The notes under the pieces were generated by a model, which saw only the letters and a program-made list of their open reading frames with translations, was not told the origin of the DNA and did not search any database. The translations under genes were made by a program, and so were the position numbers. Shown here in pieces: positions 1 through 5,716 of a stretch of 7,477 nucleotides of DNA. Position 1 is the first letter of the stretch; each line of letters starts with the position of its first letter. The DNA comes from Coriobacteriaceae bacterium (lineage in GTDB: Bacteria > Actinomycetota > Coriobacteriia > Coriobacteriales > UMGS124): positions 33,908-41,384 of the forward strand of contig JAHZGC010000035.1 of NCBI GenBank assembly GCA_019421015.1. The letters run 5' to 3'.

Positions 1-1009
1 CCTTGAACTGGTTCATGATGCAGTTGCCGGCGGTGGTCATGAGAAAGACCTTGTCTTCGGGCGAGAAGCGCTCGCCGTCTTCGTTGACCCAGAGGTTCGT
101 GGGCTCCATGCCCATGCACACGCCGTATTGGTTGAAGAAGCCCAGGTCGGGTACGTTGATTCCAATGTTGCACACCGTCACCGCGCCGGCGCGTCCCATG
201 CCGGCTTCCTGGGCCATGCGCAAACCGTCGCCCGTGGGGCCGGGGACGCCCAGGTAGCGAAAACGGCCTGGTTGGGCATTGGTGTTGGCAACGACGGCTT
301 CTTCGTCGGCGGCCATACCGCCGGTGCATAGGATGACGGCTTTGGCCGCGAAGTCTATAACAGTGCCCTCGGAGTTCTGGGCGCGTACGCCGACCACGGT
401 GTCTCCGTCCATCAGAAGGTGCAAGCCAGGGGTGCCGCTGCGCACGTCGACACCGGCGTCGCGGGCCGCCTGGACCAGGTTGGCGACCGCTTCGGTACCG
501 TGGGCGTCCTTAAAAACGTGCCAGCAGTTGGGGCCAGCGCCCGGGTTGGTCACGGTCTTGAACTCCACGCCGTGGTCCATGAACCAATTGAGGTCTTCTC
601 CGGAGTTGTGAGCGATGATCTCCCAGAGTTTGGTGTTCACGTTGTAGTTGTGAAACTCGAACTCCTCCTGGAGCATGTCGTTCACGTTAAAGGACTTGCC
701 CATTTCTTCCTGCATGCGCGAGCCCACGCCGAATATCCCCTCGGCCACGGCGGTGTTGCCGCCAAAGGACTCCTCTTTTTCGAGCATGACCACGCTGGCG
801 CCCAGCTCGGCGGCTTGGATCGATGCGGCAAGGCCTGCCGATCCGCTGCCAAGCACCACGATATCGCAGCTCACCGTCTCGTCGGCCTCGGCATCTTTTG
901 CTATTTCGTCTGCCCGGGCGGTGTCGCGGGTTGCGGCCGTGCCGACAAGGGTAGCTGCGGTGAGCCCTCCACTGACGGTAATAAAGGTACGACGGCTCAA
1001 AGCCTCCAT
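1..1009 (-). CDS. Tat-exported FAD-dependent oxidoreductase (FAD_binding_2, fumarate reductase flavoprotein-like), 3' end off the window
   Basis: The gene reads from an ATG at 1009-1007 to the left edge, giving 336 residues with no stop. Residues 4-9 (LSRRTF), a hydrophobic stretch and ARA-DE near residue 33 form a twin-arginine signal, so the enzyme should act outside the membrane. An FAD-binding Rossmann segment follows: GSGSAG at 54-59, acidic E77, GGNT at 83-86. TGDGLRMAQEAG near residue 270 is typical of FAD_binding_2 (PF00890) flavoproteins such as fumarate and urocanate reductases. There is no haem or FMN-binding domain between signal and FAD fold, so electrons would have to come from a separate carrier. 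The catalytic C-terminal part lies outside, so the substrate cannot be named. An AAGGGG-type ribosome site sits about 6-7 bases before the ATG. The family assignment is secure, the substrate unknown. Confidence 0.93.
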   Translation of the reverse strand, partial: MEALSRRTFITVSGGLTAATLVGTAATRDTARADEIAKDAEADETVSCDIVVLGSGSAGLAASIQAAELGASVVMLEKEESFGGNTAVAEGIFGVGSRMQEEMGKSFNVNDMLQEEFEFHNYNVNTKLWEIIAHNSGEDLNWFMDHGVEFKTVTNPGAGPNCWHVFKDAHGTEAVANLVQAARDAGVDVRSGTPGLHLLMDGDTVVGVRAQNSEGTVIDFAAKAVILCTGGMAADEEAVVANTNAQPGRFRYLGVPGPTGDGLRMAQEAGMGRAGAVTVCNIGINVPDLGFFNQYGVCMGMEPTNLWVNEDGERFSPEDKVFLMTTAGNCIMNQFK

Positions 1010-1088
1010 AAAAGCCCCTTCTTTCACTATGGATTTGGATGGGTTGTATGCAAGGGGGCGCTGTTTGCCTGCCCCTTTGACGATGCCC

Positions 1089-1146
1089 ACTATAGGGTCG
1101 ACCGACTGCGAAGGGAAACGATGTTTTGGCATCGCGAGGCCAAAAC
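1089..1146 (-). promoter_or_regulatory. Candidate promoter and operator dyad of the flavoprotein gene
   Basis: On the minus strand a TATAGT -10-like hexamer lies at 1094-1089, about 80 bases before the flavoprotein ATG. A perfect inverted repeat, GTTTTGGC (1123-1130) and GCCAAAAC (1139-1146), has an 8-base spacer that itself contains the palindrome TCGCGA. It is centred about 50 bp upstream of the inferred transcription start, a usual place for an activator site. No good -35 hexamer is visible. The dyad is seen directly; its role is inferred. Confidence 0.4.
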
Positions 1147-1286
1147 GGAATAGCCGCCTTTGCAAACCCTTAAAATTTCCGACAAATCCCGGGGTTCGTG
1201 CATGACGTGGACTTCGTCGGCGGTGAAGACCGGGTGCGCACTTACTGCTACTATGGGCATAATCGTCTCGCAGACCTGCGGGACAC

Positions 1287-1304
1287 GCGTCGCCCAGGCG
1301 ACGC
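1287..1304. promoter_or_regulatory. 8-bp perfect inverted repeat before the DUF1292 gene
   Basis: GCGTCGCC and GGCGACGC are separated by only CA. The repeat lies about 12 bases before the GAAAGGA ribosome site of the DUF1292 gene. In RNA it would form a compact GC hairpin in the 5' UTR; in DNA it could be a dimer binding site. It is not followed by a T run, so it is not a terminator. A CATAAT -10-like hexamer lies just upstream at 1258-1263. Confidence 0.35.
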
Positions 1305-1327
1305 CAGGGAGCGAGAAAGGAACCACC

Positions 1328-1672
1328 ATGGCTGAAGACGAGAAGACCGTCGAGGTCGACGAGCTCGACGTTGTCGAGGAAGACGAGGCCCCCGAGGAGG
1401 ACGGCGTCGTCGTGCTCACCGACGACGAGGGCGAGGAGGTCGAGTTCGAGTATCTCGACACCATCGACTACGAGGGCAACGAGTACGTCGTGCTCCTGCC
1501 GGTCGACGCCGACGAGGACGAGGCCGTCGAGGTGCTCATCCTCAAGGTCGAGTACGGCGAGGACGAGGACGACGAGCAGTACGTGTCGGTCGAAAGCGAG
1601 GAGCTCCTCGACAAGCTCTTCGACATCTTTCGCGAGAACAACGGCGACGACTTCGAGTTTGTAGAGGAGTAA
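1328..1672 (+). CDS. DUF1292 family acidic protein
   Basis: This encodes a 114-residue protein rich in Asp and Glu (by hand count 49 of 114). The core from about residue 27 to 85 (VVLTDDEGEEVEFEYLDTID, then YVVLLP and EVLILKVEYGED) has the alternating pattern of DUF1292 proteins (PF06949, YrzB-like), whose function is not established. The N-terminal 25 residues are almost all acidic and probably disordered. The end (EELLDKLFDIFREN) is a short amphipathic helix. The ATG at 1328 was chosen because AAAGGA lies about 6 bases before it; the in-frame upstream ATGs at 1160, 1202 and 1250 have no ribosome site and would cover the promoter area. There is no signal peptide, so it is cytosolic. It is followed by its own terminator and is probably a single-gene transcript. 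Confidence 0.88.
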   Translation: MAEDEKTVEVDELDVVEEDEAPEEDGVVVLTDDEGEEVEFEYLDTIDYEGNEYVVLLPVDADEDEAVEVLILKVEYGEDEDDEQYVSVESEELLDKLFDIFRENNGDDFEFVEE

Positions 1673-1722
1673 GGCCGCGAACGTGCGGATAAGCTCCCGT
1701 TTCGAAAAGTGAGAACAACCAT

Positions 1723-1761
1723 GGCCCCGGATGCCCTGCGAGGGAGCGTCCGGGGCCTTTT
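1723..1761 (+). terminator. Intrinsic terminator after the DUF1292 gene
   Basis: GGCCCCGGA (1723-1731) pairs perfectly with TCCGGGGCC (1749-1757) and runs straight into TTTT. CCCT/AGGG in the loop can extend the structure. It lies 50 bases after the DUF1292 stop and separates that gene from modD. Confidence 0.85.
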
Positions 1762-1821
1762 ACAGCCGGTGGCGCAGCGTCCGCCGCATCCCGGCCCAGG
1801 AGGACGACCTAGGAGGACCCC

Positions 1822-2697
1822 ATGCCCACGAATTGCCCTGCAAGCCCCTGCCCCTCGGTCTTCATCTCCGAGGCAGAGATCGACCGGCTCATAGCCGAAG
1901 ACATGCCCTACCTCGACCTCACCACCTACGTTCTGGGCATCGGGGAGGCTGGCGGCTCCATGGAGTACTTCACGCGCGAGGCCTGCGTGCTGTGCGGCAC
2001 CGAGGAGGCCGCCCGCGTGGCCGCACGGCTTGGCTGCACCGTGGCATGGTCGCGTCCCTCGGGAACGGCGCTTGCGCCGGGCGAGGCGTTCATGGGGCTC
2101 GAGGGCTCGGCCGAGCAGCTCCACGGGGCCTGGAAGGTCTGCCTCAACCTGTTCGATCACCTGAGCGCCGTGGCCACCAAGACCCGTGCCATGGTCGACG
2201 CCGCCCACGAGGCCAACCCCGCCTGCGAGGTACTGACCACCCGCAAATCCATGCCCGGCGTCAAGAGCCTGCTCACCAAGGCGGTTCTGACGGGCGGAGC
2301 CTTCCCCCACCGGCTGGGCCTCTCCGAGACCGTGCTCGTCTTTGAGCAGCATCGCGAGTTCCTGGGCGGGTTCGCGGGGTTCGTGGCCGCCCTGCCTGAG
2401 CTTCGAAACCGGGTGGTCGAGAAGAAGCTCCTGGTGGAGGCGACGGCCGACGAGGCCCGCGTGCTGGCGCGCGCCGGCGTTGACGGAGTGCAGCTCGACA
2501 AGGTGCCCGTCGAGGATATGGCCGCTCTCGTGGCCGAGCTTAAGGCCGTCGACCCGCACCTCACGGTGATCGCGGCGGGCGGCATCAACCCGGGCAACGT
2601 GGGGGCCTATGCGGCCACGGGCGTCGACGCCCTGGTGACCACGGCGCCCTTTACTGCCAAGCCCGTCGACATGAGCGTGCGCATGAAGGCCCGGTAG
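1822..2697 (+). CDS. modD: ModD, quinolinate phosphoribosyltransferase-like protein of molybdenum metabolism
   Basis: This 291-residue protein is full length for the ModD family. The N-terminal half carries the family's ISEAEIDRLIAEDMPYLDLTT and a REACVLCGTEEAARVAARLG segment (about residues 50-70). The middle has TRKSMPGVKSLLTKAVLTGG and PHRLGLSETVLVF (about 145-180), equivalent to the TRKT.PG and HRLGL signatures of quinolinate phosphoribosyltransferase (NadC). The C-terminal barrel has VQLDKVP and AAGGINPGNVGAYAATGVDAL. ModD is known mainly by its linkage to molybdate transport and its biochemical reaction is unproven; it is distinguished from NadC by the MPYLDLTT start and the HRLGLSETVLVF block. 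No molybdate transporter genes are adjacent here. AGGAGG at 1811-1816 fixes the start. A second AGGAGG at 1798-1803 precedes it within a short direct repeat. Confidence 0.88.
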   Translation: MPTNCPASPCPSVFISEAEIDRLIAEDMPYLDLTTYVLGIGEAGGSMEYFTREACVLCGTEEAARVAARLGCTVAWSRPSGTALAPGEAFMGLEGSAEQLHGAWKVCLNLFDHLSAVATKTRAMVDAAHEANPACEVLTTRKSMPGVKSLLTKAVLTGGAFPHRLGLSETVLVFEQHREFLGGFAGFVAALPELRNRVVEKKLLVEATADEARVLARAGVDGVQLDKVPVEDMAALVAELKAVDPHLTVIAAGGINPGNVGAYAATGVDALVTTAPFTAKPVDMSVRMKAR

Positions 2698-2698
2698 C

Positions 2699-2800
2699 CG
2701 GGCGGCCAACCACATCAGCAAGAACCTCTCGGGGCTGTGCGCCGTGGCCGAGGGCTACACGGTGGGCGGTCCCATCGCTCCCGTGGGTGGCCCCGATTTT
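2699..2800 (+). pseudogene. Short coding-like remnant after modD (unidentified)
   Basis: Immediately after the modD stop, the second forward frame reads AANHISKNLSGLCAVAEG followed by YTVGGPIAPVGGPDF. It looks like real protein with normal high-GC codon use, then breaks off where the AT-richer repeat region starts. There is no start codon with a ribosome site and a stop lies in frame just upstream at 2684. I do not recognise the family. It may be the tail of a gene removed by rearrangement, or chance. Confidence 0.3.
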
Positions 2801-2816
2801 GTAACGGTCAGGGGGG

Positions 2817-3071
2817 CTGGCACCGAACTGAAATTTTGTAAGTGCTGGAAGAACCGACTGGCACCGAATTTGAGTTATGTAAGCGGTCTAGGGTCTTCTT
2901 GCCTGCTAAATCGGGTTTCGTGCTTACATAACGCTGGTTCGGTGCCGTTTTTAATGCTTGGCCTTTACACAACTAACATTTGGTGCCAGACTACGTGGCC
3001 TACTCTTACATAACGAACGTTTGGTGCCAGCCTGTGCGTCCAGCCCTTACATGACGCTGGTTTGCAGCCCT
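2817..3071. repeat. Two facing arrays of a 26-bp repeat with exact 41-bp period (six copies)
   Basis: Plus-oriented copies: 2817-2842 and 2858-2883. Minus-oriented copies: 2923-2948, 2964-2989, 3005-3030 and 3046-3071. Every neighbouring pair in the same orientation is separated by exactly 15 bases of unrelated sequence (41-bp period); the two arrays face each other across 39 bases, symmetric about position 2903. Each copy has a conserved left block, consensus CTGGCACCRAA, a variable core of about 5 bases, and a conserved right block GTTATGTAAG. The last copy is the most diverged (GGGCTGCAAAC). The spacers do not resemble each other. The array sits between two converging genes, so it is not an ordinary promoter. 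Function unknown; see findings. Confidence 0.9.
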
Positions 3072-3173
3072 GCGCCCACATCCCAGCGTGCTAACCCCCA
3101 CACTGGCGGAAGCTTTCCTAAAGCCCGGGCGGGGCGCACCGTTGTCAGAGATGTCTGCGGTGGTACGTCCCGT

Positions 3174-3707
3174 CTACGTTAGGTCGAGCTCTTGGGCGAC
3201 GGCGTCGAGAAGCGCCTGCACGTGGACGGAAGGGTGGGAGCTGTGGAGGATTCCGTAGGAGACCTCGCACTCCCATTCGACCTCTTTGGTCAGGAGGAGG
3301 GGGTGCACGTCGGCCCAGGGGTCTATGGTCATGAGGAGCTTGTCGCTTGCTTCGCAACGGTTGAAGACCTCGATGTTGTAGAAGGCAAAGTCTTCAATTG
3401 CGATCTCGGGAGGCTTCTCCCACGGCTCGTCGCGAAGGCGGTCGACGTCGCCGTTCCACCCGCGTTGCATGAGCATCAGGTTTTGCAACGAGAGGTCGGC
3501 GAGCGAGAGTCGTGGGCGATCCGCTAGGGGATGGGAGGCCGACAGGGCGCAGCGCAGGGGCTCTCGTGAGATTTCGAGGGCGTCGCACTTGCGGCTGCGC
3601 AGGAACGCCTCGTCAAAGACGCCGGCGACGATGTCGATGTCCTTTCCCAGGTTGGCGAGGATACGTCGGGCGTTCTGGGGGGTACATTGTTCTCCTCTAA
3701 GACTCAT
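3174..3707 (-). pseudogene. LysR-type transcriptional regulator, effector-binding half only (5'-truncated)
   Basis: From about residue 8 of this reading (TPQNARRILANLGKDIDIVAG) the protein matches the effector-binding domain of LysR-type regulators. Recognisable pieces are FDEAFLRSRKCDALEISREP, a HPLADRPRLSLADL stretch, LMLMQRGWNGDVDRLRDE, and FNRCEASDKLLMTIDPWADV. The ending PSVHVQALLDAVAQELDLT followed by TAG looks natural. The winged-helix DNA-binding domain and linker, about the first 140-150 residues of a normal 300-residue regulator, are absent: none of the three frames between 3700 and 3900 encodes one. An in-frame ATG at 3707 and one at 3773 exist but have no convincing upstream coding. 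This is best read as a decayed regulator. Expression as a free effector domain is possible but unsupported. Confidence 0.75.
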
Positions 3708-3773
3708 GCCGAACGGCCCAGGCATACCGGAAAGGCCTTTGGGAGAGGAAGGCGTGCGATGTTCGACGATCAT

Positions 3774-3917
3774 GCGTTGCGGTGCATGCCAGGTCTGTCC
3801 AGGATGCGGGTGGTGCCGGAGATATCACTTATTGTAATCGTTTTGGAGTGTTGCTGGCGTGTGGTCATACCTTTGTCGTTGTAGGCGGAGTGTAACGGTG
3901 CGGCGCGTGACGGCCGA
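3774..3917. other. Non-coding gap upstream of the LysR remnant
   Basis: No reading frame here continues into the LysR remnant and none resembles a helix-turn-helix. It holds an AT-richer patch around 3826-3846 (ATATCACTTATTGTAATCG) that contains the small dyad ATTGTAAT. Nothing else can be supported. Confidence 0.4.
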
Positions 3918-3923
3918 GAAACC

Positions 3924-3963
3924 AAAGGTGCCCCTCAGGCCAGCCAACGGCCCGCGGGGCACC
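3924..3963 (-). terminator. Minus-strand intrinsic terminator after the flavoprotein remnant
   Basis: On the minus strand GGTGCCCC (3963-3956) pairs perfectly with GGGGCACC (3934-3927). An inner GGCC/GGCC pair (3952-3949 with 3941-3938) extends the stem, and it is followed by TTTGGTTT. It starts 27 bases after the TAA at 3992-3990. Its survival supports a once-expressed gene ending there. Confidence 0.65.
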
Positions 3964-3989
3964 CGAATCGAACCGGCGGGAAACCCTGC

Positions 3990-4350
3990 TTATGCGTTCA
4001 GGGCCGCCGCTACGGCGTCGGTGGTCCAGATGCCGGTTACGCCGGCGTGGGACATGACACCCGCATAGAACTCATGCATGGCACCGCCGGCGCAGGGGTC
4101 GTGGCGTAGAGGCTATCTCGCCGGTCTCGGTGGTAATGAGCTTGAGACCTTCGACGCGGTACAGGACGGTGCCGCCGTTATCGATGAAAAGCTGCTCGTA
4201 GGCTCGGAAGAAATTGGTGGGGGCAGTTGCGCCGTGCTGGCCGTCTGCCGAAATCATCTGACCGCTGGGGAAGGTCGGCGTCGGTGTTGTCGCCGACGGG
4301 CTGTGGCTGCGCTACGAGCGGCGTGAGCAGCAAGGCCGCCGGACGGCCTT
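3990..4350 (-). pseudogene. Collapsed flavoprotein (FAD-dependent oxidoreductase-like) gene, several frames
   Basis: Three minus-strand pieces lie in order but not in one frame. First, about 4350-4270 gives AALLLTPLVA followed by QPQPVGDNTDADLP, like the end of a signal peptide and a linker. Second, about 4275-4110 gives SGQMISADGQHGATAP, NFFRAYEQLFIDNGGTVLYR and VEGLKLITTETGEIA, which resembles the middle of FAD_binding_2 flavoproteins. Third, about 4097-3990 gives GGAMHEFYAGVMSHAGVTG then IWTTDAVAAALNA and TAA, a plausible C-terminus. A member of this family needs roughly 500 residues and a GxGxxG motif; only about 110 remain and the nucleotide-binding motif is gone. So both internal deletions and frameshifts are implied. 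Assignment of the middle piece is moderate; that of the end pieces is weaker. Confidence 0.55.
4332..4350. repeat. Short perfect hairpin
   Basis: AAGGCCG (4332-4338) and CGGCCTT (4344-4350) flank the five-base loop CCGGA. Neither strand has a T run next to it, so it is not called a terminator. It lies at the presumed 5' end of the collapsed flavoprotein gene. Confidence 0.45.
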
Positions 4351-4374
4351 GGACGTATTGGCAAAAATATCAAT

Positions 4375-4388
4375 ATTGTATATACAAT
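4375..4388. promoter_or_regulatory. Perfect 14-bp palindrome, candidate operator
   Basis: ATTGTATATACAAT is a perfect palindrome within an AT-rich island (about 4357-4390) in otherwise GC-rich DNA. It lies just upstream of the collapsed minus-strand flavoprotein gene, where its promoter would be. Sites of the form TTGTATATACAA are often bound by dimeric GntR-type regulators. That attribution is inference. Confidence 0.45.
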
Positions 4389-4390
4389 CG

Positions 4391-4628
4391 ACCGTTTGCA
4401 TCAAAGTCGAACATATGGACCTATGCAGGGGGAGATACACCCGCAAAACGGGGGTTCGTGTACCGCGGTTGGGGGCATCCGACGGTTAAGGAGTGTCCCA
4501 TTGCGGTGACGCTGTAGGCAAGGGCAAGGCGTTCGGTTCGGTCTTGATCGGCTGCTTCGAGGGGTCCTGGGACCAGATGGTCTTGGGGCCCCTTTGCTGT
4601 GGGGCTAACTATGGGCGCCAAAACGGGG
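4391..4628. other. Gap without a supportable gene
   Basis: Frames on both strands are open in places but show no family resemblance, no ribosome site with a sensible start and mixed codon use. It contains small hairpin-forming stretches (CCCG/CGGG near 4440-4453, GACCA/TGGTC at 4571-4582 followed by GGGGCCCCTTT). I see no convincing RNA gene. Confidence 0.4.
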
Positions 4629-4673
4629 GCGCCCGCCGCACGGGCATCCAAACGGAAGCCGTGCGGCGGGCGC
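4629..4673 (-). terminator. Strong minus-strand terminator of the rhodanese/Ig-like operon
   Basis: GCGCCCGCCGCACGG (4629-4643) and CCGTGCGGCGGGCGC (4659-4673) form a perfect 15-bp stem with a 15-base loop. On the minus strand the stem is followed by CCCCGTTTTGG. It lies 35 bases after the Ig-like gene's stop codon. The stem is unusually long for an intrinsic terminator. Confidence 0.8.
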
Positions 4674-4707
4674 TGGTCATAAAGCCTCTTGAGCGGGGTT
4701 TCTCCGC

Positions 4708-4989
4708 TTATTCTGACACCTCGATCTCGGCAAAGGCCGCCTCGGGGCTCTCCTTGCCCTCGTCGTTGACCGAGCGCACGCGCAGGATATAGAAGCCGGG
4801 CTGCTCGGGCACCCAGTCGAACGTCCAGGTGACGTTCTGGTAGTCGTTGGTGTCGGGGGTCTCGTAGGTGGTCCAGTGCTCGCCGTCGTCCAGGGAGAAC
4901 TGGATCGCCCTCACGGCGTGGCCAAAGTCGTAGGCGTTACCCTTGAAGCGGATGGTCTTGCCCACATGGCCGTAGGTGCGCGGAATCAT
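4708..4989 (-). CDS. Small Ig-like protein resembling the sulfite oxidase Mo-co dimerisation domain
   Basis: This is a 93-residue protein. GKTIRFKGNAYDFGHAVRAI then QFSLDDGEHWTTYETPDT and VTWTFDWVPEQPGFYILRVR follow the pattern of the C-terminal Ig-fold (Mo-co dimerisation) domain of sulfite-oxidase-type molybdoenzymes, where a conserved strand reads roughly V.FSLDGG..W. The molybdopterin-binding part is absent, so it is not an enzyme alone. No signal peptide is visible. The ATG at 4989 follows AAAGGA at a long spacing of about 11 bases. It starts 46 bases after the rhodanese stop and shares its terminator, so the two are one transcript. It could be an accessory domain for an exported redox partner or a fragment of a larger lost gene; the clean start and stop favour a real small protein. 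Confidence 0.6.
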   Translation of the reverse strand: MIPRTYGHVGKTIRFKGNAYDFGHAVRAIQFSLDDGEHWTTYETPDTNDYQNVTWTFDWVPEQPGFYILRVRSVNDEGKESPEAAFAEIEVSE

Positions 4990-5035
4990 GGATGCGGGGA
5001 TCCTTTCTGACGAGCGTCGGATAACGGGCCTGGTG

Positions 5036-5716
5036 CTAGGCGCGTGGCTGGTACTGGTCGAAGTCGATGGTGGCGATGTCGGCGCGCCAGGGGTAGAAGC
5101 GGGGGTCCTCCCCGTCCTCGCCGTACTCCACCACGGGAACGGCCTTGTAGCCGGTGTACACCCAGGCACCGCCGATATTGTAGACCAGTTCGGGGTCCCA
5201 GCCCAGATGAATGAGCAGCTGTCGCGTCATGCCTGCGTAGCCGCCGGCGCCGCACATGAGGAACAGCGGGCGATCTTTCGGGAAGAGCTCCTCGAGGATG
5301 AGCTGCGACTCCTCGTAGCGGGGCTCGGCCTTGGCCACGGTGCCGTCGTCGGCCCACTCGATGTCGAAGAGGACGGGTCCCTCGTAGGCCCCCTCTACGG
5401 GCAACTCCTGCAGGGTCCCGATATAGGAGAAGGGGACCAGCTTGAAACCTTCGAGCATGAAGTCGAGCAGGGTGCTTTCGCCGATGACGGCGTAGTCGGG
5501 GGGGTCCTTGATCAGGCGCATATCGCGGAAGGTGATGTCGGCGCACCCGATGTAGTCGTCGATGGTCTCCATGTTGACGTTGAGGTCTATGCCGAAGGGG
5601 CTCTCGGGGTCGGGCGACGCCGGCGGGATCGGTGCGAGTTCGGTCTCGGAGGCAAACGCAACCTGAGCCGCCGAAAAGGCCGCGAAGCAACCAGCCGCCA
5701 GCCCGGTGGCACACAC
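5036..5716 (-). pseudogene. Exported rhodanese-like protein, 5' end lost
   Basis: Residues numbered from the GTG at 5716. YIGCADITFRDMRLIKDPPD (about 55-74), PFSYIGTLQELPV (95-107) and LFPKDRPLFLMCGAGGYAGM (144-163) identify a rhodanese-like protein of an exported Gram-positive-type family. C155 with GAGGYA forms the sulfur-carrying active-site loop, so the catalytic residue is intact. The frame is open upstream of the GTG and reads LIDRRSVCATGLAAG, a twin-arginine signal. The Arg pair lies before the first usable start, and an in-frame TAA stops the frame only about ten codons upstream. No ATG, GTG or TTG with a ribosome site precedes the Arg pair. From the GTG, the product would have the hydrophobic core (AAGCFAAFSAAQVAFA) but no Tat motif. 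The gene is therefore probably broken at its 5' end or uses a cryptic start. It is followed by the Ig-like gene. Confidence 0.8.

Noticed and set aside
1468..2721. Minus-strand reading frame of 417 codons opposite DUF1292 and modD
   Set aside because: It is the antisense of two well-supported genes; its Arg/His/Gly-rich and Ser-run content follows from high-GC complement codons and it resembles no family.
2817..3071. CRISPR array
   Set aside because: Spacers are only 15 bases, repeats vary in their core, orientation switches in the middle and no cas gene is near.
3962..3990. tRNA T-arm-like GGTTCGATTCG on the minus strand
   Set aside because: The flanking bases do not form a 5-bp T stem and no acceptor, D or anticodon arm can be found around it.
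4561..4595. Plus-strand terminator GGGG...CCCCTTT
   Set aside because: No gene ends on the plus strand before it, and the stem is short with a weak T run.
4421..4651. Minus-strand 76-codon reading frame
   Set aside because: It starts inside the operon terminator, has no ribosome site and shows no family resemblance.
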